A stretch of 64,000 nucleotides of DNA from NCBI GenBank assembly GCA_963785765.1, contig CAWAWM010000003.1, positions 310,001-374,000 of the forward strand. Reading direction: 5' to 3'. A model generated the notes under the pieces. That model saw only the letters and a list, made by a program, of their open reading frames with translations, did no database searches and was not told the origin of the DNA. A program made the position numbers and the translations under genes. This DNA comes from DATBGO01 sp963785765 (lineage in GTDB: Bacteria > Actinomycetota > Actinomycetes > Streptosporangiales > Streptosporangiaceae). Numbering within the stretch: position 1 is the first letter of the stretch; every line of letters begins with the position of its first letter. Below are positions 24,700 to 33,480 of this stretch, one piece after another.

Positions 24700-26251
24700 A
24701 TGGCGTGCTGCTCGATGACCTGGCTTGCCCGGCCAGCTGGCTGGCCGGAGGTTGCGGGCCGACCGGGGGTTGCGGGCTGGCCGGCGCCGGACGGCGCATG
24801 GTCACCACGGCCACCAGGCTGCCCGCGATGCCCAGCAGGCCGGCCAGCAGGAAGGACCCGTTCAGGCCGGCCGCCGACGCGGTGTGGATCAGCTGATCGA
24901 GAGCGCCACGCTGCGCCACTGGGACCTGACCGAGCACGGCACGGGCCTGGCCGCCCGAGATCGCCGGGCCGAACGACGACCGCGTGCCGGCCGCGGTCAG
25001 GACGGCCGTCATGCGGGCAGCGAAAATGCTGCCGAGCAGCGCCACGCCGAAGGTGAAGCCGAGCTGACGGGCCGTGTTGACGGCACCTGCCGCCATCCCG
25101 CCGCTGTGCTGCGGCACGGCCGCCATGGCGCTGGACACCAGGGTGGGTGTCGCCAGCCCGACGCCCGCCCCGACGACGATCAGGCCGGGCAGCAGGGCCA
25201 GGTCGCCGGACTGGCGGGTGAGAGTGGCCTGCATGAGCGCGCCGGCGCCGACCAGCGCCAGGCCGCCGCCGATAATCCAGCGCGGATTCGAAGCGTGCAG
25301 GAAGCGGCCGATCAGCGCGCTCACCACGAAGGCGGTGAGCGCCAGCGGCGCGGAACCCAGCAGGCCGGCCCGGACCGGGCTCAGCCTGAGCACCGTCTGC
25401 AGCCACAGTGAGCTGTAGGGCAGGTAAGCGAACGCGGCCGCGTTGAGGAGTAGCGCCGCGATCATGATGCCGCAGAACGCGGGACAGCGGAACAGCGGCA
25501 GGTCAAGCAGTGGCGACCGGGCGCGGCGCTCGATCACGATGAAGACGGCGAAGGCAGCCAGCGCGAGCGCGAGCAGGCCGAGGGTGCTGGCAGCGGTCCA
25601 GCCGGCCGCGGCGGCGCGGATCAGGCCGTAGGTGGCGGCCGCCGCGCCGAGCGTGAACGTGACCAGGCCGGGCAGGTCGAGCCGGCCCGCACCGGCCGGA
25701 CGGTCTGGCGCGAAGGCACGCGCCGACGCCGCGATCGCCACCACGCTCACCGGCAGGTTGACGAAGAAAATCCACCGCCAGGACAGGCTCTCAGTGAGCA
25801 GGCCGCCCAGGATCGGGCCGGCTGCCGCCGCCGCACCGGACACCGCCCCCCAGATGCCGAAGGCGGTGCCGCGGTCCCGGCCGTGGTAGGACGAGCTGAG
25901 CAGGGCGATCGTGGTCGCGTACATGGCGGCACCGCCAATGCCCTGCAGGCCGCGCGCGGCGATGAGCAGTGCCGGGCTTGGCGCGAGGCCGCTGCCCAGC
26001 GAGGCCACGGCGAACACTGACAGGCCGGCGATATAGAGCCGGCGCCGCCCGCGCAGGTCCGCGACCGACCCCATCCCGAGCAGTAGCGCGGCCAGGGTCA
26101 GGGTGTAGATGTCGATGACCCATTGCAGGGAAGAAAACGACGTGGACAGGCTCGCGGCCATGTCGGGCAGCGCGACGGTCACGATTGTTACGTCAACGAG
26201 CAGCATGAACGTGCCAAGGCACACCGCGATCAGCGGCATCCACTTGCGCAT
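24695..26251 (-). CDS. DHA2-family multidrug efflux MFS transporter
   Basis: A 518-residue, 14-helix drug:proton antiporter of the EmrB/QacA branch. Signature segments are FMLLVDVTIVTVALPDMA (TM1, motif D1), LLLGMGSVADLRGRRRLY (motif A), LQGIGGAAMYATTIALL (motif B) and GPILGGLLTESLSWRWIFFVN (motif C). The C-terminus ends in a Pro/Gln/Ser-rich tail that runs into the hicA remnant. It is divergent from a Lrp-type regulator, with 81 bases between starts, which probably controls it. Confidence 0.93.
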   Translation of the reverse strand: MRKWMPLIAVCLGTFMLLVDVTIVTVALPDMAASLSTSFSSLQWVIDIYTLTLAALLLGMGSVADLRGRRRLYIAGLSVFAVASLGSGLAPSPALLIAARGLQGIGGAAMYATTIALLSSSYHGRDRGTAFGIWGAVSGAAAAAGPILGGLLTESLSWRWIFFVNLPVSVVAIAASARAFAPDRPAGAGRLDLPGLVTFTLGAAAATYGLIRAAAAGWTAASTLGLLALALAAFAVFIVIERRARSPLLDLPLFRCPAFCGIMIAALLLNAAAFAYLPYSSLWLQTVLRLSPVRAGLLGSAPLALTAFVVSALIGRFLHASNPRWIIGGGLALVGAGALMQATLTRQSGDLALLPGLIVVGAGVGLATPTLVSSAMAAVPQHSGGMAAGAVNTARQLGFTFGVALLGSIFAARMTAVLTAAGTRSSFGPAISGGQARAVLGQVPVAQRGALDQLIHTASAAGLNGSFLLAGLLGIAGSLVAVVTMRRPAPASPQPPVGPQPPASQLAGQARSSSSTPS

Positions 26252-26332
26252 GGCAGGTGCTCCTTCTCAGTTCCGGTACCTATTGAGACGGTGGCCCCCG
26301 GGCACCGGTCATGGCCATCCAGAGCGGAGAAG

Positions 26333-27361
26333 ATGTACTTTTCCTCCATGGTTCGTGACCTGGTGAAGGAATCTGGGCTTACTGATGCCCTGGACCGGCG
26401 AATCATCCATGCCCTGCAGCTGGATCCGCGGGTTTCGTTCGCCCGGGTCGCCGAGGTACTCGGGGTCTCGGAGCAGACGGTGGCCAGGCGGTACCGGCGG
26501 CTGCGCGGCGACGGGCTGCTGCGGGTCATCGGCCTCGTCGACCCGCGGGCCGTCGGCCAGTCCGAGTGGCTCGTGCGGGTCGGCTGCCGGCCGGGCGGGA
26601 TCGGGCGGCTCGCGGAAGCCCTGGCGCGGCGCGATGACGTCTCGTGGGTGACCCTCAGCGCGGGTGGCTCGGAGATCGTCTGCTCGGTCCGGTCGCGCAG
26701 CGCACAGCAGCGCGACGACCTGTTGCTGCAGCGGCTGCCTGCGACCAGCCAGGTGCTCAGCATGGCCGCGCACGCGATCATGCACAGGTACGTGGGCGGC
26801 GAGTCCAGCGACTGGACCGGCTACGGCGACCTGCTCACGTCCGGCCAGATCGAGGTGCTGCGGCCCGAGCCCCCCGGCCATCCCGGCGAGCCGGTGACAT
26901 TGCAGCCCGGCGACACGCCGCTGCTGGACGCGCTGGCTCGCGATGGCAGGTGCAGCTACGCGGCACTCGCCGCGGCGACCGGCTGGACGCAAGGACGCGT
27001 GACCCGCCGGCTAGCCGCCATGCGCGGCGCGGGCGTGCTGTACTTCGACGTCGACCTCGCTACCGAGCTGATGGGCTTCGCGACAGCGGCTTACCTGTGG
27101 CTGACGATCGAGCCGGCCCGGCTGGATGCGGTGGGCGAGGAGATAGCCAGGCACGCCGAGGTGCCCTTTGCGTCGGCGATCAGCGGCTCCGCCAACCTGG
27201 TCGCCTCGATGGTGTGCCGGGACACTGAGGAGCTCTACCGGTACGTGACGACAAAGATCAGCGCCGTCACGGGCGTCCGGCAGCTGGAGATCTCGCCGGT
27301 GCTGCGGCGGGTCAAGCAGGCAGGCTCCTGGATGGAGGGCCCGCGCCTGCGGCAGACCTAG
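26333..27361 (+). CDS. Lrp/AsnC-type regulator, two-repeat form
   Basis: A 342-residue protein carrying two Lrp-like halves. Half 1 (about 15-160) starts with an HTH, LDRRIIHALQLDPRVSFARV then EVLGVSEQTVARRYRRL. Half 2 (about 190-335) has a second, weaker HTH (TPLLDALARDGRCSYAALAAATGW) and a RAM-type ligand fold ending SAVTGVRQLEISPVLRRVK. The doubled form is common in actinobacteria. The ATG at 26333 is behind GGAGA; an ATG at 26348 is possible. Its divergent position implies regulation of the DHA2 pump. Confidence 0.88.
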   Translation: MYFSSMVRDLVKESGLTDALDRRIIHALQLDPRVSFARVAEVLGVSEQTVARRYRRLRGDGLLRVIGLVDPRAVGQSEWLVRVGCRPGGIGRLAEALARRDDVSWVTLSAGGSEIVCSVRSRSAQQRDDLLLQRLPATSQVLSMAAHAIMHRYVGGESSDWTGYGDLLTSGQIEVLRPEPPGHPGEPVTLQPGDTPLLDALARDGRCSYAALAAATGWTQGRVTRRLAAMRGAGVLYFDVDLATELMGFATAAYLWLTIEPARLDAVGEEIARHAEVPFASAISGSANLVASMVCRDTEELYRYVTTKISAVTGVRQLEISPVLRRVKQAGSWMEGPRLRQT

Positions 27362-27697
27362 CTCAGGTACCTGGGGTCCGGCCGGGGCAGCGACCTGTCA
27401 GCGGCGCCAGTGCCATCCGGCCCGGCGGCTCAACTTCGGCCGCGGCTACTACTTACGTCGCGGCCGGCGGTGGGCGGCGCCATCCGCGGCCGGCGCGTCC
27501 AGGATCCGGCGGCAATGGATCCCGGCCTCGACACCGCTCGAGGGACGATCAGCCAACGATAAATACCCCCATGAAATGGCTATATAGGCTGGCATAATGT
27601 CGCTGGCGCAGGGCCGCCTGGCCAGGTCGTTCACGCGAGCCGTGGCTGGCTGCGGTCGCGCCCGCCCGCGGCAGGTCACGACACTGGAGGTGCCACT
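27362..27697. other. Intergenic region upstream of the secreted phosphoesterase
   Basis: 336 bases with no convincing gene. 27555-27600 is the AT-richest part and includes GGCTGGCATAATGT, whose CATAAT (27593-27598) could be a -10 box; no good -35 was found. The start of the phosphoesterase has a strong GGAGGT site. Confidence 0.4.
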
Positions 27698-28879
27698 ATG
27701 AATGTCCGACAACGCCTGAGCCGGATGCCCAGGCTGGCGAGATTCGGGGTGGCGACCGCCGCGGCCGGCCTGTGCGCCGGGGTCCTGGTGCCGCTCGGGG
27801 CATCCGCTAGCCCGGCCACCACGCAGGCGAGTAACGGCCGTACTGGGCTCAGCCACGTGTTCATCATCATGCTAGAAAACCATGAAGCCGATCATGTGAT
27901 CGGCGACCCGAACGCGCCGTTCATCACATCGCTGGCCGCGAAATACGGCGTGGCCACGCGCTACTACGGGGTGACCCACACAAGCGAGCCTAATTACATC
28001 GCCGCTACCAGCGGATCAACCTGGTGGAACAACGACGATGACGGCTGGTACACCGGCAATCATTTCCCTGACCCGAGCATCGCGGGCAATCATTACCCGC
28101 ACACCAATATTGTGGACGAGCTCACTGCCAGGCACATTCCCTGGGACGCCTACATGGAGGCCATGCCTTCTGCAGGCTACCTGCCCGACGACTGGCCCAC
28201 CACCGCGGGCGTCAGCCCGCTGTATGTCGTCAAGCACGACCCCTTCATGCTCTACAACGACGTTCGCTTCAATAAGCAGCGCCGCGACCACATCAAGCCC
28301 TACAGCGACATGGCGGCCGATCTCAACAGCGCCAGCCCGCCACGCTACGTCTGGATCAGCCCCGACGAGTGCAACGACATGCACGGCGGGGTCTCGACGG
28401 CCATCAAGGGATTCCCCGAGACGCCCTGCCCTTATTCCAACGTGGCGGGCGACGCCAACGACGAGGCGCTCAAGGCGAAGGCGGATGCGTTCGTTAAGCA
28501 GGCGGTCCACACCATCATGACCAGCCGGGCCTGGACTGGCCGGAGCGTGATCTTCGTGACCGCCGATGAGAGCGACTACGACGGATCCAATGCGTCCGAC
28601 AACTACTACATCTCCACCGCCGGCTGCTGCGATTCCCCCTATCTGCCGGCGGGTGACCCTGAGATCAGCCCGACCTGGCCCGGAGGCCTCTACGGCGGCG
28701 GGTCCGCGCCGATGATCGTGATCAGCCGGACCGGTCCGCGCCACGTCACCGACGCCACGCCGTCCAACCACTACTCGATGCTCCTGACCATCGAGGAGGG
28801 CTTCGGCCTGGGCAAGCTCGGCTTCACCAGCGATGCCAGCCAGGTACATCCGCTCTGGCCGCTGATCAACCGCCGGTGA
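27698..28879 (+). CDS. Secreted phosphoesterase (acid phosphatase/phospholipase C-like)
   Basis: A 393-residue protein with an export signal: a basic start (MNVRQRLSRMPRLARF), a hydrophobic stretch (VATAAAGLCAGVLVPLG) and an ASASPA cleavage region. The mature part belongs to the phosphoesterase family of AcpA-like acid phosphatases and bacterial phospholipases C, an alkaline-phosphatase-type fold. Seen are VFIIMLENHEADHVIGD, SEPNYIAATSGST (the nucleophile region), FVTADESDYDG, and SNHYSMLLTIEEGFGLG near the end. It acts outside the cell on phosphate esters, possibly for phosphate scavenging. A strong hairpin follows. Confidence 0.88.
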   Translation: MNVRQRLSRMPRLARFGVATAAAGLCAGVLVPLGASASPATTQASNGRTGLSHVFIIMLENHEADHVIGDPNAPFITSLAAKYGVATRYYGVTHTSEPNYIAATSGSTWWNNDDDGWYTGNHFPDPSIAGNHYPHTNIVDELTARHIPWDAYMEAMPSAGYLPDDWPTTAGVSPLYVVKHDPFMLYNDVRFNKQRRDHIKPYSDMAADLNSASPPRYVWISPDECNDMHGGVSTAIKGFPETPCPYSNVAGDANDEALKAKADAFVKQAVHTIMTSRAWTGRSVIFVTADESDYDGSNASDNYYISTAGCCDSPYLPAGDPEISPTWPGGLYGGGSAPMIVISRTGPRHVTDATPSNHYSMLLTIEEGFGLGKLGFTSDASQVHPLWPLINRR

Positions 28880-28906
28880 TCGCCGGCCGCTGACCAGCGG
28901 ACCTGC

Positions 28907-28943
28907 CGCCGGGGGCCCGGGTTTGAAGCCCGGGCCCCCGGCG
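28907..28943 (+). terminator. Strong 15-bp hairpin terminator
   Basis: CGCCGGGGGCCCGGG (28907-28921) and CCCGGGCCCCCGGCG (28929-28943) form a perfect 15-bp, all-GC stem with a 7-base loop, 28 bases after the phosphoesterase stop. There is no T-run; this is the usual actinobacterial form. Confidence 0.8.
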
Positions 28944-29046
28944 CTGCGGACGGCCCGGCCCGGCCCGGCCAGGTGTTGCTGGCGCCTTGGGGGGAACGAT
29001 GCCAGCAGCCGGGCACGCAGGGGTGCCTGGATGAGGAGGGGTTCGG

Positions 29047-29232
29047 ATGGCTGGAACTTTTGTGCTCAAGAAGGGCGCGACAGGCAAATTCCACTTCAAC
29101 CTGCTCGCCGGCAACGGTCAGGTCATCGCGACCAGCGAGAGCTACGAGAGCAAGAGCGCTGCCCTGAACGGGATCGAATCCGTTAAGCAGAATGCCCCGG
29201 CCGCGCGGGTGGACGATCAGACGGACAAGTAG
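29047..29232 (+). CDS. YegP/DUF1508 family small protein
   Basis: A 61-residue protein with a single DUF1508 unit: GTFVLKKGATGKFHFNLLAG, then GQVIATSESYESKSAALNGI. The fold is a small beta-beta-beta-alpha unit found singly or in tandem; its function is unproven. GAGGAGG precedes the ATG. It is monocistronic, between the terminator at 28907 and the convergent response regulator. Confidence 0.9.
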   Translation: MAGTFVLKKGATGKFHFNLLAGNGQVIATSESYESKSAALNGIESVKQNAPAARVDDQTDK

Positions 29233-29255
29233 CCCGGCTGCGGCAATGAAGCGCG

Positions 29256-29930
29256 TTACGACCAGCTGAGCCAGCCGCGCTCGTCGGCGATCCGTAGCGC
29301 TTCGACGCGGTTACGCGCACCGGTTTTCTGGATGCAGGCCGAGAGGTAGTTCCGCACGGTGCCCTCGGAGAGGTACAGCCTGGCCGCTATTTCCGAGATC
29401 AGTGAGCCGTCGGCCGAGGCGGCGAGCACGTCACGCTCGCGTTGCGTCAGCGGGTTGACCCCTTCGGCCAGCGCGGCTGCGGCCAGGTCCGGGTCGATGA
29501 CCCGGCCGCCCGCGAGCACCCGGCGCACGGTGGCGGCGAGCTTGTCCGCCGGCGAGTCCTTGACCAGGAACGCTGATACGCCGGACTCCATCGCGCGGCG
29601 CAGGAATCCGGGCCGCCCGAAGGTGGTCAGGATGACGATCTTCACGTCTGGCTTCGCGCGGCGAAGCTCGGCGGCTGCGCTCAGTCCGTCCATGCCCGGC
29701 ATCTCGATGTCCAGCAGCGCCACATCGACATCGTGCTGTGCCGCCGCGGCCACGACCTCGTCACCCCGGCCTACCTGTGCGACCACCTCGATGTCGTCCT
29801 CGTAGGACAACAGGGCCGCGAGGGCCTGCCTGATCATGGCCTGGTCCTCGGCCAGCAGCACGCGGATGCGCTGTGCGCGCTCGCCGGGCGGGCTAAGATC
29901 ACCGGGCTCCGTACCGCCGGTCAGTGTCAT
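29256..29930 (-). CDS. NarL/DesR-type response regulator
   Basis: A 224-residue regulator. The receiver domain (about 20-140) has the acidic pair in VLLAEDQ, the phosphorylated Asp in VALLDIEMPGMDG, and the Thr/Lys in ILTTFGR and FLVKDSP. The LuxR-type HTH (about 160-220) reads LTQRERDVLAASADG then AARLYLSEGTVRNYLS. The ATG at 29930 lies 25 bases after the kinase stop. It is expected to be phosphorylated by the upstream kinase; the DesR-like receiver suggests membrane-lipid or envelope sensing, but the target is unknown. Confidence 0.92.
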   Translation of the reverse strand: MTLTGGTEPGDLSPPGERAQRIRVLLAEDQAMIRQALAALLSYEDDIEVVAQVGRGDEVVAAAAQHDVDVALLDIEMPGMDGLSAAAELRRAKPDVKIVILTTFGRPGFLRRAMESGVSAFLVKDSPADKLAATVRRVLAGGRVIDPDLAAAALAEGVNPLTQRERDVLAASADGSLISEIAARLYLSEGTVRNYLSACIQKTGARNRVEALRIADERGWLSWS

Positions 29931-29955
29931 GCCGGCACCTGGACGCGAGATCGCC

Positions 29956-31503
29956 TCACTCCGGCTGCACCCCCACGCTCGCCGTCGGGGGCGGACCGCT
30001 GCCGTCAGGCACGCTGCCTGCCGGTACGCCGCCTGCCGGTACGCCGCCTGCCGCCCGGGGCAGCGCCGCGCCGCGCTGGCCGTCATCGCGGGCGGGCGGC
30101 GGCGCCAGCGGCACGGTCGCGACGAGCCGGAAGCCGCGGCCGCTCAGGCCGGCCTGCCCGAGGGACAGCCGCCCGCCGATCGCGGCCAGCCGCTCGGACA
30201 TGCCCCGCAGCCCGCTGCCGCCCGCCGCCGCGCCCGCGGGCTCCGGCATGATCCGGCCGTCCTGGCCACGGTCATCTCGGGGCCGGACTGGCGGGCCTGC
30301 AGGCACCCGCTGGTCCCGGTCCCCGCCGCCCGAGGCCTGGGATGTCACGACCGGCCCATCCCGCGTGCCGAGCCCGCGCCCGTCGTCGGTCACCTCCAGC
30401 GAAATCTCGCTGGCCTGCTGCGCCAGCCGGACCCGGCAGTTCTTCGCGCCCGAATGGCGGATCACGTTGGTGACGGCCTCGCGCAGGCACCAGGCGAGCG
30501 CCGCCTCCGCGTCCGCGTCGAAGGTGCCGGAGCGCAGCGTCAGCGCCGGGTCATCGTCCAGCGCGATACCGGCCGACTCCAGCGCGTTCCGCGAGGTAAT
30601 GATCTCGATGGCGAGGGTCGGGCGCCGGTACCCGCTCACGGCTTCCCTGATGTCACGCAGGGTCTGCCGGCTGACCTGGCCGATGTCGTCGACCTCGCTC
30701 AGCGCCGCGTCACGCTCCCGGCTCTGCGGCAGCCTGGACAGCATCTTCCGCGCCAGGTCGGACTTGAGCGTCACCAGGGAGAGCGACTGGCCGGTCAGGT
30801 CGTGCATGTCGCGGGCCAGCCGCAGCCGTTCCTCGTTCGCGGCCAGCTTCGCGACCGTCTCGCGCGCCTGGCTGAGTTCCCGGGTCAGCATGATCTGCAT
30901 CCGGAAGCCGATCATGGCCAGGCCGATCAGCACGACCGGCAGCAGGGTGACGAGGAAGTCGCTCATCGTGGCATGGGTCACCCACGCCAGCACCGCGTAG
31001 CAGGCGCTGACGCACAGGACGGCCGGCATCGCCGGACGCCGCCCCGGGAAGGCGAAGCCCGTGGCCGCGCTCACGTAGATCCACAGTGCGAGCCAGTTCG
31101 AGCCGTACACCACGCAGGCCAGCACGGCCAGCGCGAAGATGATGCCGAGCCCGCAGAGCGCGGCCTTCGGGGACGCGCGGTCCCAGGTGCCCACCACAGC
31201 GACGTAGGTAACGCAGAACGCCGCCGTGATCGTGAGGCCGCCGGCGATCCAAGCCACCGAGTGGTGGTGACCGAACAGGGCGAGGACCGGCTGGATGAGG
31301 TAGACGAGCCAGATCGCGGAGAAGAACCACCGCATGGCGGTGCCCGAGCCTGGCCCCGGCACCAGCCGACCCCGTATCCCGCTGCTGGCCATGCTCAGCA
31401 GCCCGCCGCGGGCCATGCTTAGCCGCTGGGCGTCACTGCTGCCGGATGCCCGGTCGCCGCCGGGTGTGCTCGCGCCCGATGCGCAACGGCCAGAGCCCGC
31501 CAT
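29956..31503 (-). CDS. DesK-like sensor histidine kinase
   Basis: About 515 residues. Five or six membrane helices (residues about 55-210) are followed by the HisKA_3 dimerisation helix with the phospho-acceptor in RLARDMHDLTGQSLSL, and an HATPase domain (CLREAVTNVIRHSGAKNC, then VTDDGRGLG). A Gly/Arg-rich insert of about 45 residues separates the G1 box (GRGLG) from the G2-like box (GGSGLRGMSERL), and the C-terminus is a Pro/Gly repeat tail (GGVPAGGVPAGSVP). The ATG at 31503 has GAGGTGAGG just upstream. It forms an operon with the response regulator. Confidence 0.88.
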   Translation of the reverse strand: MAGSGRCASGASTPGGDRASGSSDAQRLSMARGGLLSMASSGIRGRLVPGPGSGTAMRWFFSAIWLVYLIQPVLALFGHHHSVAWIAGGLTITAAFCVTYVAVVGTWDRASPKAALCGLGIIFALAVLACVVYGSNWLALWIYVSAATGFAFPGRRPAMPAVLCVSACYAVLAWVTHATMSDFLVTLLPVVLIGLAMIGFRMQIMLTRELSQARETVAKLAANEERLRLARDMHDLTGQSLSLVTLKSDLARKMLSRLPQSRERDAALSEVDDIGQVSRQTLRDIREAVSGYRRPTLAIEIITSRNALESAGIALDDDPALTLRSGTFDADAEAALAWCLREAVTNVIRHSGAKNCRVRLAQQASEISLEVTDDGRGLGTRDGPVVTSQASGGGDRDQRVPAGPPVRPRDDRGQDGRIMPEPAGAAAGGSGLRGMSERLAAIGGRLSLGQAGLSGRGFRLVATVPLAPPPARDDGQRGAALPRAAGGVPAGGVPAGSVPDGSGPPPTASVGVQPE

Positions 31504-32159
31504 CACGTCCTCACCTCGCAGTCTTGCCTCGTTCCATGCTGCCACGGCGCCCGGCCGGAGCGTACCTGTGCGGCATGCCCCGGCCGGGCCCGTGGTGCCC
31601 CCGCCGGCTCAGCTGGTCTCGACCGTGCTGCGTATCTCGTCGCCGGTATTCACATCCGACCATCCATGGGGTGCGCGACGGCAGTGCGCTGGCTCCAGGA
31701 GGAGCCATGACATCTGTCATGCAATTCCAGGGAAAAAGTGGCCGCTGGCGATCCGGCCAGGAACAGTTCCGCAGGGCCTTGGCCTGCTCGGCGGCCGCGG
31801 CACGGCAGCGGCTGCTCAGGCTGGCAGACGACCGAGGGCAACCCCGAAGGGCACCTGCGGCGGACTACGTACCACCCTGACCGCCTGATGGCTGGCGGCG
31901 GCAGCGTGCCTGGCAGCGGCGGTTCACGCTGTGGCGGCCTGGCCCCGCACTGCTTCGGCTTCGAAGCAGGCGCCCAGCAGCAGCGATGGCACCACCGCTG
32001 TCGTTGGTCAACCGCGGCGATGGCGCCGCGCTGTTGCTGTAACCGCAGCAGAGCGCCATTGCATCTGTCACCGGCGGCACGGCTTCGCCCGGCCGGCCTC
32101 GCCCTCGTGCCGCCGGGCCCAAGGCCGGGTGATAGCGGTGTCGCCCGGCTGGCCGACGC
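31504..32159. other. Gap with no convincing gene
   Basis: Open frames exist on both strands, but they are Cys/Trp/Arg-rich and read like non-coding GC-rich DNA; no domain was recognised. 31720-31735 contains ATGACATCTGTCAT, a near-perfect palindrome (ATGACA-GATGTCAT type) that might be a regulator site for the kinase operon starting at 31503. A terminator-like hairpin closes the gap at 32124-32149. Confidence 0.4.
32124..32149 (-). terminator. Hairpin after the FAD monooxygenase
   Basis: GCCGGGTGA (32124-32132) pairs with TCGCCCGGC (32141-32149) with one G-T wobble and an 8-base loop, 11 bases beyond the monooxygenase stop codon. Confidence 0.45.
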
Positions 32160-33365
32160 TCAGCCCGTCCAGTCCAGGACCGGGGCGAGTGACCGGACAA
32201 ACGATGACCGGGGCAAAGCGCGCAGGGCAGTGTTGCGCAAGCCTACGGCGACCGGGGACGCCCATTGGGCGGCCCTCCCGATCCGGTGTGAGCGCAGCGC
32301 GATCATCTGGGTGCGCGGCCGCCTGACGCGGTCATATGCGCCGAGCCCGGCGCGGATATCCGCTCCGGCGCGGCCGTCCATGACCTGGCCGAGAACCACG
32401 GCGTCCTCGAGTGCCTGGCAGGCGCCTTGGCCCAGATTGGGGGTCATCGCGTGCGCGGCGTCACCGATCAGGACGACGTGGCCGGCGGTATAGGTCCGCA
32501 GCGGTGGCAGTTCGTACAGGTCGTCATGGAGAACGGCACCAGGGCTCGCCGCCCGCAGCAAGGCCGGGATCGGGTCGTGCCAGCCGCCGAACCTTCGGCG
32601 CAGCCCGTCCAGTTCGCGGTCAGCTTCGCCGACGACGGCATCCCGCGCGGCGGCGCTGGCGGCGGTGGCGGTGGCTCTGGCGGTGCCGGTGCCGGTGGCG
32701 GTGGCTCTGGCGGTGCCGGTGGCGGCGGCGTTCGCGGTGGCGAAGCAGTAGATCCGCCCGTCGGGCAGCGGAGCGTAGCCGAACCGCTCCCCCGACCCCC
32801 ACGACTCGCCGCTGTCGCCGACCGGAACCGGCGGGGTGATCATCCGCCAGGCGGTGTAGCCGGCGTACCGCGGCGCGGCGGCGCCGGGGAACAGCGATGT
32901 TCGCGTGACGCTGCGGATGCCGTCCGCGCCTACGATCAGGTCGGCGCTGGACTCGCCGCCTGAGTGCGTCACCATCCCGTCAGGCCGCACCGCCCGCACC
33001 GTGATCCCGCCGCGCAGCGCCTCGCCCGGCACCGCGGCGCGCAGCACGCCGAGCAGGTCAGCCCGGTGGATCATGGCCGTGGGGCCGTAACGGCGCTCCA
33101 ATTCGGCGGCATCGGTCCGGGCCAGCCATCGCCCGGTGGAAGTCCTGATACCGGCCTGGCCTGCCAGCCCGGCGTGGCCGCGCACGGACCCGCCCACGCC
33201 GAGCAAATCCAGCGCCCGCAGCGCGTTAGGCCACAGCGACAGGCCGGCTCCCACCTCACCGAACTCAGCCGCCCGCTCCAGTACCTCGACCTGCCAGCCA
33301 CGCTGGCCGAGCGCCAGCGCCGTGGCCAGCCCGCCGATGCCGCCGCCGACGATGATCGCCTTCAT
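32160..33365 (-). CDS. FAD-dependent monooxygenase (PHBH/salicylate hydroxylase type)
   Basis: A 401-residue class A flavin monooxygenase. The FAD site is MKAIIVGGGIGGLATALAL. The DG motif region is LIVGADGIRSVTR, and the GD motif with the ribityl site is VVLIGDAAHAMTPNLGQGAC. A low-complexity insert near residue 215 (TGTARATATGTGTARATA) comes from a short tandem DNA repeat. It would hydroxylate an aromatic or polyketide-like substrate using NAD(P)H. It is divergent from a TetR gene, with two perfect palindromes in between, so TetR control is very likely. Confidence 0.9.
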   Translation of the reverse strand: MKAIIVGGGIGGLATALALGQRGWQVEVLERAAEFGEVGAGLSLWPNALRALDLLGVGGSVRGHAGLAGQAGIRTSTGRWLARTDAAELERRYGPTAMIHRADLLGVLRAAVPGEALRGGITVRAVRPDGMVTHSGGESSADLIVGADGIRSVTRTSLFPGAAAPRYAGYTAWRMITPPVPVGDSGESWGSGERFGYAPLPDGRIYCFATANAAATGTARATATGTGTARATATAASAAARDAVVGEADRELDGLRRRFGGWHDPIPALLRAASPGAVLHDDLYELPPLRTYTAGHVVLIGDAAHAMTPNLGQGACQALEDAVVLGQVMDGRAGADIRAGLGAYDRVRRPRTQMIALRSHRIGRAAQWASPVAVGLRNTALRALPRSSFVRSLAPVLDWTG

Positions 33366-33424
33366 CGCTCCCAGCCTCCGTCTTTAGATCCGTCTCTACA
33401 TCCGTACTGTCTAATCCGTGCTGG

Positions 33425-33459
33425 CTCTACACCTGTAGAGGTACTCTACACTAGTAGAG
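33425..33459. promoter_or_regulatory. Twin TetR-type operator palindromes
   Basis: CTCTAC-ACCT-GTAGAG at 33425-33440 and CTCTAC-ACTA-GTAGAG at 33444-33459 are two perfect palindromes with 6-bp arms and 4-base centres, repeated every 19 bp. They sit between the divergent monooxygenase and TetR starts, just upstream of the TetR ribosome site (GAGGAGG). They are the expected binding sites for this TetR protein. Confidence 0.8.
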
Positions 33460-33480
33460 GAAACATGAGGAGGCTGATCT

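Noticed and set aside
28907..28943. Possible operator or attachment site
   Set aside because: The long all-GC stem just after a stop codon is better explained as a terminator.
29836..31422. 528-codon plus-strand open frame
   Set aside because: Antisense to the histidine kinase, which has clear domains on the minus strand.
31720..31735. Small gene starting ATGACATCTGTCATGCAATTC
   Set aside because: The frame leads into sequence without protein-like character; the ATGACA...TGTCAT symmetry suggests a binding site instead.
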